NCBI GenBank assembly: GCA_035388225.1
Contig: DAOOPM010000014.1
Coordinates: 23,053 to 87,052, forward strand
Length of the DNA stretch: 64,000 nucleotides
From: SB25 sp029560875
Lineage (GTDB): Bacteria; Bacteroidota; Bacteroidia; Bacteroidales; Tenuifilaceae
Direction: 5' to 3'
Numbering within the stretch: position 1 is the first letter of the stretch; every line of letters begins with the position of its first letter. This document shows, in pieces, positions 1 through 8,053 of the stretch. Under the pieces are notes generated by a model. That model did no database searches and had not been told where the DNA came from. It worked only from the letters and a program-made list of their open reading frames with translations. Made by a program: the position numbers and the translations under genes.

Positions 1-710
1 ATATCATTCAAATGTACATCGCCTAAAAAATACAGCGGTTTATTAGGACTATAGTGCGATTTAAGCATTCCCGGAGCAACAATGCTGTCCGATGTATCTC
101 TTCCGCTATGGAAAGGAACGAAACTCTCCAAATCCTCACGAGTAATAACTCCGTGACGAAGAATTTCGAAACCATTCTCGTTCAACGTAATAATTGTTGA
201 TTCAATACCCACTTGGGTTTTTCCACCATCGAGAATATAGTCAACATTAGGCAGCTGTTTCTTCACGTGCTGAGCAGTTGTTGGACTCACCCTGCCAAAC
301 TTATTGGCACTTGGTGCGGCAATTGGACAACCCGCCTTGCGGATTAACTCCAACGCAATTGGGTTATTGGGCATCCTTATACCAACGGTATCGAGACCCG
401 AGGTAACAATATCTGGAACAATATCGCTTTTGGGTAAAACAATGGTTAATGGGCCTGGCCAGAATTTTTCAGCCAAAAGCAACACTCTACTATCTTTATT
501 AACGGTCAACTTATCCAAATCGTCCACCGAGGCTATATGCACAATAAGTGGGTCGAACGAAGGTCGTTCCTTCAATTCAAATATTTTGGCAACAGCCAAT
601 GGATTTAGCGCATTGGCGCCTAAACCGTAAACTGTTTCCGTAGGAAATGCAACCAATCTCCCCTCACGAATATAACCAGCGGCAATGTCGATATCCTGAT
701 TTACTATCAT
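1..710 (-). CDS. tsaC/sua5: Threonylcarbamoyl-AMP synthase (Sua5/YrdC/TsaC family), partial at the left edge
   Basis: Makes threonylcarbamoyl-AMP from threonine, bicarbonate and ATP for t6A modification at position 37 of ANN-decoding tRNAs, in the cytoplasm. The reverse strand reads open from an ATG at 710 to the window edge, so the 3' end is missing. The first half is a YrdC domain, with the nucleotide/tRNA-binding pattern KERPSFDPL near residue 50 and the PSANKFGRVSPT stretch. After it comes a linker and a Sua5-type C-terminal region (HYSPNKPLYFLGD), so this is the long Sua5 form rather than the short TsaC form. The rubrerythrin terminator upstream suggests an independent transcript. Family identification is confident; only the C-terminus is unseen. 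Confidence 0.93.
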   Translation of the reverse strand, partial: MIVNQDIDIAAGYIREGRLVAFPTETVYGLGANALNPLAVAKIFELKERPSFDPLIVHIASVDDLDKLTVNKDSRVLLLAEKFWPGPLTIVLPKSDIVPDIVTSGLDTVGIRMPNNPIALELIRKAGCPIAAPSANKFGRVSPTTAQHVKKQLPNVDYILDGGKTQVGIESTIITLNENGFEILRHGVITREDLESFVPFHSGRDTSDSIVAPGMLKSHYSPNKPLYFLGDVHLND

Positions 711-761
711 TTAAACTGCAATTTATGTTGCAAAACTAGCTAAAGCTGCTGGATTTAAAAC

Positions 762-791
762 AAAAAAGGTCGAAACCAATCGACCTTTTTT
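762..791 (-). terminator. Rho-independent terminator of rubrerythrin
   Basis: A perfect 12-bp stem (AAAAAAGGTCGA at 762-773, its complement at 780-791) with a six-base loop. It has a T run on both strands, directly downstream of the rubrerythrin stop on the minus strand. Confidence 0.85.
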
Positions 792-809
792 AACAATATC
801 CAATATCTA

Positions 810-1388
810 CTAGTAATTTGAAGCCTTTTCCTCAAAATATGCCTCAGGGTGATGACAAACTGGGCAATTCTTAAGGGCTTTTTTACCTTTATGAACATAA
901 CCACACTTGCGGCATACCCATTCTGTATCGTCCTCGCGTTCGAAAACTTTTCCGGACTCAACCTTTTCTAGAAGTTTCCTGTAGCGCTCCTCGTGCTCTT
1001 TCTCAACCTTTGCAATTAACTTGAACGCTGTGGCAACTTTTGGGAAGCCCTCCTTCTCTGCAATTGCAGCAAATTGAGGATACAAATCGGTCCACTCCTC
1101 GTGCTCGCCATTGGCTGCAGCCTTCAAGTTCTCAGCTGTTGTGCCTATCATACCTGCTGGGTACGACGCGGTAATCTCAACCATTCCACCCTCAAGGAAT
1201 TTAAAGAACTGCTTTGCGTGTTGCTCCTCCTGCCCTGCAGTAATCATAAACAACTCGGCAATTTGCTCATAACCCTCCTCTTTTGCAACCTTCGCAAAAA
1301 AAGTGTAACGGTTCTTTGCCTGCGATTCGCCTGCGAAAGCTTTTAGCAAATTCTTTTCGGTTTCGGTTCCTTTAATGCTCTTTTCCAT
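810..1388 (-). CDS. rbr: Rubrerythrin
   Basis: Non-haem iron peroxidase that reduces hydrogen peroxide in anaerobes, using electrons from NADH via rubredoxin-type partners; cytoplasmic. The N-terminal four-helix ferritin-like domain carries the usual diiron Glu/His ligands (ETEKNLLKAFAGESQAKNRY, EEQHAKQ, EKEHEERY). The C-terminal rubredoxin domain has CRKCGY and CPVCHH pairs for a FeS4 site. I start at the ATG at 1388 (MEKSIKGTETEK), which gives 192 residues and matches the family; the reading frame extends to a TTG at 1409, which is less likely. A consensus Bacteroidota promoter lies 40-70 bases upstream and a strong terminator follows. Its place beside a ferrous-iron uptake operon fits an oxidative-stress and iron theme. 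Confidence 0.97.
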   Translation of the reverse strand: MEKSIKGTETEKNLLKAFAGESQAKNRYTFFAKVAKEEGYEQIAELFMITAGQEEQHAKQFFKFLEGGMVEITASYPAGMIGTTAENLKAAANGEHEEWTDLYPQFAAIAEKEGFPKVATAFKLIAKVEKEHEERYRKLLEKVESGKVFEREDDTEWVCRKCGYVHKGKKALKNCPVCHHPEAYFEEKASNY

Positions 1389-1428
1389 TGTTTTATGTTT
1401 TAGTTTCAACTAGTCATAAGTCTACTCC

Positions 1429-1459
1429 CAAAAATATGTTAAAAAAATAACAGAACAAA
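1429..1459 (-). promoter_or_regulatory. Bacteroidota-type promoter for rubrerythrin
   Basis: On the minus strand TTTG (1456-1459) is followed after 19 bases by TATTTTTG (1429-1436). This matches the Bacteroidota -33/-7 pattern TTTG-N19-21-TAnnTTTG. The predicted start point leaves a leader of roughly 35 bases before the ATG at 1388. Confidence 0.55.
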
Positions 1460-1489
1460 GAACATTTAACAAGAAAAGGAACTTTATCG

Positions 1490-1639
1490 CTACTTCTTCT
1501 GAACTGCACGCTTTACCTCACAACTAGGGCAACCAGTGCAACCACTCTCTTTTTTCCTAAGGCTCTTAACTACTGCATATACAGTGTACAACAATGCTGC
1601 AAGAACCAATATTAATGCAATAGTATCCTGACTCATCAT
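1490..1639 (-). CDS. FeoB-associated Cys-rich membrane protein
   Basis: A 49-residue protein. It has one N-terminal transmembrane helix (IALILVLAALLYTVYAVV, about residues 7-24), a basic stretch, then the cysteine cluster CTGCPSC near residues 34-40 and a lysine-rich tail. This layout matches the small Cys-rich proteins encoded next to feoB in many bacteria, whose role in Fe2+ transport or FeoB assembly is not settled. It begins five bases after the feoB stop and is surely co-transcribed. Start: two adjacent ATGs (1639 and 1636) cannot be told apart. No terminator is evident after it. Confidence 0.85.
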   Translation of the reverse strand: MMSQDTIALILVLAALLYTVYAVVKSLRKKESGCTGCPSCEVKRAVQKK

Positions 1640-1644
1640 AATAT

Positions 1645-4116
1645 TTATTGAATAAAATAACTACCTATTTGATACATTAAAAACGATACAACCCAAGCAA
1701 TCGCAGTGGTATAAACCATACTGAACAAAGCCCACTTCCAATTTGCCTCCTTTTTAATTGCTGCAATTACAGCCACACAGGGGAAATAAATTAAAACGAA
1801 TAGCATAAATCCAAATGCAACCAGCTGATTGAATACTTTTTGCCCTTTGAGCGCACCACTGGAGTGTTCCTGCTGCTGCAAACTCGAAATTAGCGAACCC
1901 GATGTTTCATCGGCCTCTAAATCGGCGTGATAAATGATACCCATTGTGCTAACCACAATTTCCTTAGCGGCAAGACCTGTTATGATGCTTGCACCAATTT
2001 TCCAGTCGAAACCCAGCGGCTGAATTGCAGGCTCAATAAACCTACCCATACGACCAATATACGATTGCTCCTGATGCTCCGAGGCCTTTATCAAATCAAT
2101 ATCCGAAATTTGAGCCTGTTTTACAGAATCACTTAACTCTGCATTATTAGAAATAGAGGTAATTTGTGAATCGAAATCGGCAGAGTACTCAACATTCCGA
2201 GGATAATAGCTTAAGCCCCAAATTAGAATTGATGCCAGTAGAATTACTGTTCCCATTTTACGTAAGTACTGAGACCCCTTAAACCACATATGGATTATTG
2301 TATTCCTTAGCGTTGGAATGCGATAAGGAGGTAATTCCATAACAAAAGGAACATCCTGCTTAGCAAACAATGTTGTTTTAAGCAAAAGCGCCACTAAAAT
2401 TGCCAGTAAAATTCCAATAAAATAGACAGAGAAAAGCACCAAGCCCTGATTTGTTGGAAAGAATGCAGATATCAGCAAAACATAAACGGGAAGCCTTGCA
2501 CTACACGACATAAATGGAGTTATCAGCATTGTTATTATTCTATCCTTCCTATTCTCCAGAGTACGTGTAGCCATAACAGCAGGCACATTGCAGCCAAAAC
2601 CCATAAGTAGCGGAATAAACGATTTACCGTGCAAGCCTATCTTATGCATCAACTTATCCATTATAAAGGAGATGCGAGCCATATAGCCAGTATCCTCCAT
2701 CAAGGAGATAAAGAAGAAAAGAATAAGAATATTGGGCAGAAACACAATAACACCACCAACTCCACCAATAATTCCATCCACAACTAAATCGCGTAAAGCG
2801 CCATCGGGTATTGCATTTCCAACAATATCACCTAAATATCCAACGCCAGCATCAATCCAATCCATTGGATAGCTACCAATTGTAAAGGTGGCCTGAAACA
2901 TCAACCACATAAAAGCAATGAAAATTGGAAAACCCCATAGTTTGTGGGTTAGAACATTATCTATTATTTTGCTTCGATGATGCTTCTTCTCCCGACTCTC
3001 CTTTAATGTTTCGGCCAATGCTCCTGCAATAAACCCATATTTTGCATCGGTTACAACGGTTTCCGATTTATCGCCATACTCCTTTTCCAACCGTTGAATC
3101 TCCCTGTTTGCAGCAAGCATAACTGCATCAAAGTTTAAACAACTACGGAGTAAATCTTGGGTTGTTCTATCGTTCTCCAGCAGTTTTATTGCGATAAATC
3201 GCAATGAGAACCGGTCGGCAATCTCCTTGTTAGGCCTGAGCAACTCTTTAATTTTCGATATGGAACCTTCGATAGACGCACCATAGTTGATATGGATATG
3301 ACGCACAATTGGGTCTCTATCCTCGTAAACATCAACAGTTTTGGCAATCAACTCCGAAACGCCACGCCCTTTTATTGCAACCGTAGGAATTATTGGAATT
3401 CCAAGCATTATGGCAAGGTCGAAATACTTAAACTGAATACCTTTTTGCTCCAGCTCATCGAACATATTTAAAGCGATTATCACCTTAATATTCATATCGA
3501 TAAGTTGAGTTGTTAGGAATAGGTTTCGCTCCAAATTGGAAGCATCAACCACATTGATAACAACATCGGGCATATTGTCCGCAATATGCTTGCGTACAAA
3601 AAGCTCCTCGGGGGTATAGTCGGTTATCGAGTAGGTTCCGGGCAAATCGACAATGTTTATTTTATAACCATCGTGCTTAACCATTGCCTCTTTTGCCTCG
3701 ATAGTTACTCCACCATAGTTACCAACCTTCTCGTGCAAGCCCGACATATAATTGAAAAGCGAAGTTTTCCCACTATTTGGATTCCCAACCAATGCAACAT
3801 TGATAGTTTTACTTTTTTCGCGAGCCGATACCTTTAACTTATCCTCAACCAGTGTTCCCTCAAACACGCTGGAATTATCGGATTGCAAATCGTTCTCCGA
3901 AACAACCTCAATTAGCGACGCCTCGCTTCTACGAAGCGAAACATTGTAGCCCATAATCTCATACTCAATAGGGTCGAGCAAAGGAGCATTCCTAATCACC
4001 TTAACCGATTTTCCCTTCACAAATCCCATTTCGGTTATCCTTTTCCGAAACGCCCCTTGGCCAAACACTTTTGTTATTATGCCAATCTGCCCATTTGATA
4101 ATTCCGATAAACGCAT
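1645..4116 (-). CDS. feoB: FeoA-FeoB fusion, ferrous iron transporter
   Basis: Inner-membrane Fe2+ uptake protein driven or gated by a GTPase-like domain. Residues 1-75 form a FeoA SH3-like domain fused to the N-terminus, as is common in Bacteroidota. The G domain follows, with G1 GNPNSGKT at residues 111-118, G3 DLPGTYS and G4 NMFD, then a helical guanine-nucleotide-dissociation-inhibitor-like domain. The rest is the membrane part with two Gate motifs, including a conserved Cys-containing segment GFGCNVPAVMATR, and about ten membrane segments. At 823 residues it is the expected size for a FeoAB fusion. It lies 15 bases after an outer-membrane porin gene and 5 bases before a FeoB-associated Cys-rich protein, so the three form one operon. 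Confidence 0.97.
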   Translation of the reverse strand: MRLSELSNGQIGIITKVFGQGAFRKRITEMGFVKGKSVKVIRNAPLLDPIEYEIMGYNVSLRRSEASLIEVVSENDLQSDNSSVFEGTLVEDKLKVSAREKSKTINVALVGNPNSGKTSLFNYMSGLHEKVGNYGGVTIEAKEAMVKHDGYKINIVDLPGTYSITDYTPEELFVRKHIADNMPDVVINVVDASNLERNLFLTTQLIDMNIKVIIALNMFDELEQKGIQFKYFDLAIMLGIPIIPTVAIKGRGVSELIAKTVDVYEDRDPIVRHIHINYGASIEGSISKIKELLRPNKEIADRFSLRFIAIKLLENDRTTQDLLRSCLNFDAVMLAANREIQRLEKEYGDKSETVVTDAKYGFIAGALAETLKESREKKHHRSKIIDNVLTHKLWGFPIFIAFMWLMFQATFTIGSYPMDWIDAGVGYLGDIVGNAIPDGALRDLVVDGIIGGVGGVIVFLPNILILFFFISLMEDTGYMARISFIMDKLMHKIGLHGKSFIPLLMGFGCNVPAVMATRTLENRKDRIITMLITPFMSCSARLPVYVLLISAFFPTNQGLVLFSVYFIGILLAILVALLLKTTLFAKQDVPFVMELPPYRIPTLRNTIIHMWFKGSQYLRKMGTVILLASILIWGLSYYPRNVEYSADFDSQITSISNNAELSDSVKQAQISDIDLIKASEHQEQSYIGRMGRFIEPAIQPLGFDWKIGASIITGLAAKEIVVSTMGIIYHADLEADETSGSLISSLQQQEHSSGALKGQKVFNQLVAFGFMLFVLIYFPCVAVIAAIKKEANWKWALFSMVYTTAIAWVVSFLMYQIGSYFIQ

Positions 4117-4131
4117 TTTCTGTGTTTTATT

Positions 4132-5283
4132 TTAAAATGATAATCCCAACCTTAGTGTACCTGCAAAGCAGTTGCTAATTCCACTATTCTTCCCCGATGG
4201 ATTTATGATATACTGCAAATCGGGCTGTATAAAAATATTCCTAGTTATTTGCCTTTGGTAGGTCAACTCAAGCGATGTTTCTCCGCCAACATTCTCGTTG
4301 TAATTTGCGTGTGCAACAGCAAATCCAAGAATATCGGAATCGGACTTAGTCATAAGGCCTTTCAGGTTTACGCCAAAACTGAAGAATACCCTGTTAAGAC
4401 TTAATGCAGAAGGGCTATAGCCGAATTGGCTAAATACATCAATACTTGTTTCGCCACGTTGAAATACACGCTGGTCGGCGTACATATAGAAACCATACTT
4501 TGAATGGTCCAACGAATCGGGGAAGTTAGCGTTGAATTGTTTCTCTACAAGATGATTATGCGTATACAAACCAAGTTTGTATACCCCAGGAAGATTCCTA
4601 ACCTCCACATTACGTTGCAACTCGGTAACGGCAAGTATGCCATCGCCAGAGGCAAATTGCCAGTTTAGGTTGTATGGATTATAATCGAAATCCGAGGGGC
4701 TACCGTCGTAAATGGCATTTAGCCATGATGTTTTATCGTTGATACTCCAATTGGATGTAATACCCAACGATGTTAATGGAAAAATTGGCGCTGGCACATT
4801 TGCCGAGATAACGGGCAAAATTCCAAAGGAACTATTCAGAAATAGACCACCATTCTCCGATACTGCAAACTCAACATTCAAATCCTGCAAACCTAATGTA
4901 AACTCAACATTGCCAACAACCTGCTTATACCATAATTCCTGTATATAGGTATGATTTCCCGCCTCAATATTCGAAGCTACCTGCATATCGCCAAGCATCT
5001 CAGCCGAAGGAGTTGCACCGTGCGTGTTTACAGCATTAACAAAGAATTGTGAGCCGCTCCACAATCCTGCTTTTTCAGTATCGAAGAGCAAACGCAGGTT
5101 GGCCATACCAAGAAACGCAGAACCGCGCTTAATTCCACCGTGAACGTTATTTACATTATCGCCCAGATACGATGCTTCGAACTGAAATCCCTTATCGAAC
5201 CTTGTTGAATCAGTCTGAGAGTAAAGAAAACCATTAAAGCAAAAAACAAGAACTAACGTTGAAATAGTAAATATCCTTTTCAT
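4132..5283 (-). CDS. OprB-like carbohydrate-selective-type porin, outer membrane
   Basis: A 383-residue outer-membrane beta-barrel with a signal peptide (about residues 1-22, cut near LYSQ). Family features include the GLWSGSQFFVNAVNTHG region, GLQDLNVEFA and a C-terminal strand ending in phenylalanine (LRLGLSF), needed for barrel assembly. It most resembles the OprB family, which passes sugars in Pseudomonas. Here it is the first gene of a porin-feoAB-Cys-rich operon with only 15 bases before feoAB, so I infer that it may pass ferrous iron or another small solute across the outer membrane. The sequence alone does not show the substrate. The family call is moderately sure. Confidence 0.75.
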   Translation of the reverse strand: MKRIFTISTLVLVFCFNGFLYSQTDSTRFDKGFQFEASYLGDNVNNVHGGIKRGSAFLGMANLRLLFDTEKAGLWSGSQFFVNAVNTHGATPSAEMLGDMQVASNIEAGNHTYIQELWYKQVVGNVEFTLGLQDLNVEFAVSENGGLFLNSSFGILPVISANVPAPIFPLTSLGITSNWSINDKTSWLNAIYDGSPSDFDYNPYNLNWQFASGDGILAVTELQRNVEVRNLPGVYKLGLYTHNHLVEKQFNANFPDSLDHSKYGFYMYADQRVFQRGETSIDVFSQFGYSPSALSLNRVFFSFGVNLKGLMTKSDSDILGFAVAHANYNENVGGETSLELTYQRQITRNIFIQPDLQYIINPSGKNSGISNCFAGTLRLGLSF

Positions 5284-5310
5284 TGTACCATAAGTTTAAA
5301 ATTTACGATA

Positions 5311-5318
5311 CAAAAGTA
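5311..5318 (-). promoter_or_regulatory. Possible -7 element upstream of the porin-feoAB operon
   Basis: TACTTTTG on the minus strand fits TAnnTTTG and lies about 28 bases before the porin ATG. No TTTG is found at the usual -33 distance, so this is only a partial match. Confidence 0.35.
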
Positions 5319-5501
5319 GAGTGAGAGGTTTGAGTGGGAAATACCTAAAAATGGTGATTTTTTATTTGAAAAGACAAACCAAAATTCAATTCAATACAAA
5401 GGACATATTGTTAGCATGCATTAAATCGCTTCGCACAGAGATTCTGTCCAATAGTTTTAGTGATTTTGTTTCCTTTTACTAGTTTTGTATAAAAAAGGCT
5501 A

Positions 5502-6494
5502 ATGACTGAATCAGATATTCGAATATATCAATCAGAAGAAGGGAGAGCAGAAGTTCAAGTAAAATTTGAACATGAAACGGTTTGGCTTTCACAAAGACAA
5601 ATGGCTGAACTGTTTGATAAGGATACTGATACAATAGGCTTACATCTAAAAAACATCTTTGAATCAGGTGAATTAGATGAATTATCAACTACCGAGGAAT
5701 CCTCGGTAGTTCAAAAAGAAGGGAAACGAAATATCAAAAGACGACTAAAGTTATACAACCTAGATGCAATTATATCAGTTGGTTATAGAGTGAATTCTAA
5801 GCGAGGTGTTCAATTTAGAATATGGGCAAATAAAGTATTGAAGGAGTATTTGGTAAAAGGCTTTTCAATTAACGAAAAACGATTAGCACAAAACAATGAA
5901 CATCTCAAAGAACTTAAGAATTCTGTCAAAATACTTGGAGAGGTATTGAATTACAAGCCATTAACGAATGATGAAAGTATCGGTTTATTGAAAATAATTT
6001 CAGACTATGCTTATGCTCTTGATGTTTTAGACCAATACGACTATCAGAAATTAGAAATAAATAATACATCAGGGAAAGAAATTTATAAGTTGACCTATGA
6101 AGAAGCAATAAACCAGATTAAGTTGGCAAAAAAAGCATATGGAAACAGCGAACTCTTCGGGAACGAAAAGGACAAATCATTCAAAAGTTCATTAACAACA
6201 ATATATCAAACATTTGATGGAGTTGATTTATACCCAAGCATTGAAGAGAAAGCAGCAAATTTATTGTACTTTATTACAAAAAATCATTCATTCTCTGATG
6301 GGAATAAAAGGATAGCAGCATTTTTGTTCTTATATTTTCTTGAAAGAAATGGAATACTATTCGATGAATTCGGAAATAAAAGAATTGCTGACAACACCTT
6401 AGTAGCACTGACACTTATGATTGCAGTTAGTAGACCTGAAGAGAAGGAAACAATGACAAAGGTTGTTGTGAATCTTATAAATAAAAATAATTAA
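5502..6494 (+). CDS. RhuM family protein with C-terminal Fic/Doc domain
   Basis: A 330-residue two-domain protein. Residues 1-135 are a RhuM-type domain (WLSQRQMAELFDKDTDTIGLH, then YNLDAIISVGYRVNSKRGVQFRIWA), a DNA-binding-like module often found on mobile elements. Residues about 150-330 are a Fic/Doc domain with the active-site motif HSFSDGNKR, close to the HxFx(D/A)(G/A)NKR form. Fic enzymes usually transfer AMP to target proteins and Doc transfers phosphate to EF-Tu; which applies here cannot be told. No separate antitoxin gene is adjacent, so the RhuM part may act as the control or targeting domain. A -7-like TAGTTTTG lies at 5480-5487, very close to the ATG. It is a single gene on the plus strand between minus-strand operons. 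Confidence 0.9.
   Translation: MTESDIRIYQSEEGRAEVQVKFEHETVWLSQRQMAELFDKDTDTIGLHLKNIFESGELDELSTTEESSVVQKEGKRNIKRRLKLYNLDAIISVGYRVNSKRGVQFRIWANKVLKEYLVKGFSINEKRLAQNNEHLKELKNSVKILGEVLNYKPLTNDESIGLLKIISDYAYALDVLDQYDYQKLEINNTSGKEIYKLTYEEAINQIKLAKKAYGNSELFGNEKDKSFKSSLTTIYQTFDGVDLYPSIEEKAANLLYFITKNHSFSDGNKRIAAFLFLYFLERNGILFDEFGNKRIADNTLVALTLMIAVSRPEEKETMTKVVVNLINKNN
5687..5711. promoter_or_regulatory. Perfect 12-bp-arm palindrome inside the RhuM coding region
   Basis: The arms AACTACCGAGGA (5687-5698) and its exact complement (5700-5711) are separated by one base. The palindrome sits within the RhuM-domain codons for TTEESSVVQ. It may be an operator read by the RhuM domain or an RNA hairpin; coincidence with a coding constraint is possible. 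Confidence 0.4.
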
Positions 6495-6670
6495 CTCATG
6501 CTAACACACTATATCAAACTACTGAACTGATAATATAAATGTAAAATTTTTATTACTTGAAATAACTTTTCTCCAACTAATGACTCTGCAGGCAATTAAT
6601 TCCCTTGCAATTTAAACCGTCGGCAAAGCTTAAAACAAAACACTGATTTTATTCCAACTAAGATTGGATA

Positions 6671-6704
6671 TAAAAAAACTGGTGAACAATAATCTGTCCA
6701 CCAG
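6671..6704 (-). terminator. Terminator of the thioredoxin-fold operon
   Basis: Minus-strand stem CTGGTGGACA pairs with TGTTCACCAG (10 bp including one G-U pair, 6679-6704) and is followed by seven Ts (6672-6678 read in reverse). It lies just downstream of the redoxin gene. Confidence 0.8.
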
Positions 6705-6727
6705 CCTCAATATTCAATAAAAACCCC

Positions 6728-7330
6728 TTACTTTTTAACCTTAATGCTACATCCTACTGCCTTGGTTTCCTTAACCTCGGGCGATTTTCCATCGAGAAGC
6801 GCATCAATGGCCTTCTCAACATACTTTTCCTTAACAGCAGTTGCATCCTTGTAGTTATCGTCAATGGCGCCAATGTACTCAACAACCACATCCTTGCCTT
6901 TTTTGCTCAAAACAAAAACATGGGGTGTACGAGCTGCTCCAAATACCGGGTAAACCTTTTGACCCTCGTCGAATAGGTACGCAAAAGGAAAACTCTTTTC
7001 TTTTGCACGCTCAATCATTTTATCGTAGGAATCCTCTGGAACAGCAGAGGGATCGTTAGAGTTGATGGCTATTACAGGAAAACCTTTTGATTCGTACTTC
7101 TTGTGCAACTCAATCATTCTGTCCTCATAAGCCTTAACATAAGGGCAATGGTTGCAGGAGAAAATAACCACATAGCCTTTGGCATTCTTGTAATCGGCTA
7201 GCGATACCATTTTGCCATCAACATTTTTTAGTTTAAAGTCAGCAACTTTATCGCCAATTTTATAGCCTTGGGCGAGGACTGTTACAGATGCTAAAAGCAT
7301 TGTAAAAATAAACATCGACATCTTTTTCAT
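6728..7330 (-). CDS. Exported thioredoxin-family (AhpC/redoxin-like) protein
   Basis: A 200-residue periplasmic protein with a signal peptide (about residues 1-21, ending LAQG). The redoxin domain begins at GYKIGDKVADFKL and has the active-site segment FSCNHCPYVKAYEDR near residues 54-68, where CNHC is the CxxC pair. It later has the cis-Pro-type region ARTPHVFVL. Families of this type (often annotated thioredoxin family or alkyl hydroperoxide reductase/thiol-specific antioxidant) take part in disulfide or peroxide reduction; the substrate is unknown. It follows the TlpA-like gene by 11 bases and ends before a strong terminator, so the two form an operon. Confidence 0.85.
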   Translation of the reverse strand: MKKMSMFIFTMLLASVTVLAQGYKIGDKVADFKLKNVDGKMVSLADYKNAKGYVVIFSCNHCPYVKAYEDRMIELHKKYESKGFPVIAINSNDPSAVPEDSYDKMIERAKEKSFPFAYLFDEGQKVYPVFGAARTPHVFVLSKKGKDVVVEYIGAIDDNYKDATAVKEKYVEKAIDALLDGKSPEVKETKAVGCSIKVKK

Positions 7331-7341
7331 TTCAAATTGAT

Positions 7342-7836
7342 TTATTGGTTAGAAACTTTATTAATTGCATTCACTAGGTCGTTATAATCAACAGGGCCTT
7401 CAATAAAAACACGGCTATTGCCTTTATAAACCAAAGTTGCAGGCAATGCTCCGCTCCAGGTTGAATCTACCTTTTCAATCCAAACGTTCTGGGCAGGATC
7501 GTCGAGCAAAACAACATTTAAATCGGTTTTCCTATTCTTGATAAAGGGATACAAACTTTTATCGATTTGATTTGGAAAATCAAGGCTTACCATTAGCACA
7601 TCCAACTTCTCAGACTTATACTCCTTCTGCAATTGCTCGAAATAGGGAAACTCCTTAATGCAAGGCGCGCACCAAGTAGCCCAAAAGTTTACAACGTAAA
7701 TAGAATCGGTTGATTTATTCAGATAAGGTTCAAGCAATGAATAGTCCAAAACATCAACTTTAAACTCCTTTTCCTTTGGTTTACACGAGAAAACTGTTGG
7801 TAACAGAATAATTATAATAAATATTGACCTTTTCAT
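7342..7836 (-). CDS. TlpA-like thioredoxin-fold lipoprotein
   Basis: A 164-residue protein when started at the ATG at 7836 (MKRSIFIIIILLP), which gives a clean lipoprotein signal with lipobox VFSC. The longer frame upstream lacks that sense. The domain is TlpA/ResA-like with the redox pair WCAPC preceded by NFWAT, and a later ALPATLVYK segment carrying the cis-proline. Such proteins reduce cytochrome or other exported disulfides, anchored to a membrane. First gene of a two-gene operon with the next redoxin. Confidence 0.87.
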   Translation of the reverse strand: MKRSIFIIIILLPTVFSCKPKEKEFKVDVLDYSLLEPYLNKSTDSIYVVNFWATWCAPCIKEFPYFEQLQKEYKSEKLDVLMVSLDFPNQIDKSLYPFIKNRKTDLNVVLLDDPAQNVWIEKVDSTWSGALPATLVYKGNSRVFIEGPVDYNDLVNAINKVSNQ

Positions 7837-7987
7837 TTTATAACATTTATATCCCAGAAACACTATTCGCTTCAATTTGTTCAACAAACAAGCCGCTTCC
7901 CAAAACAACCAAGAATCAAAAATCAAGATAAAAGTTTGCGAGTAAGAAGGAAAATAGAATTTTGCATCACTAAAAAAACGTTACAAT

Positions 7988-8019
7988 TTTGTGTAAATCA
8001 TTCCGAAAGCATAATTTTG
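7988..8019 (+). promoter_or_regulatory. Bacteroidota-type promoter for the oligopeptidase gene
   Basis: TTTG (7988-7991), 20 bases, then TAATTTTG (8012-8019), a full match to the -33/-7 pattern. A second -7-like TAAATTTG lies at 8023-8030. The leader would be about 28 bases. Confidence 0.55.
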
Positions 8020-8053
8020 GAATAAATTTGATAAAAGATTCATTCAATATTAT

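Larger units (their letters stand above)
5409..6506. repeat. 10-bp inverted repeats flanking the RhuM-Fic gene
   Basis: TGTTAGCATG at 5409-5418 recurs as its exact complement CATGCTAACA at 6497-6506, bracketing the RhuM-Fic gene and only three bases past its stop. They could be the ends of a small mobile unit or a chance match; no target duplication was found. Confidence 0.35.

Noticed and set aside
1074..1346. Open frame on the plus strand opposite rubrerythrin
   Set aside because: It mirrors a clearly conserved gene on the other strand and has no recognisable protein features.
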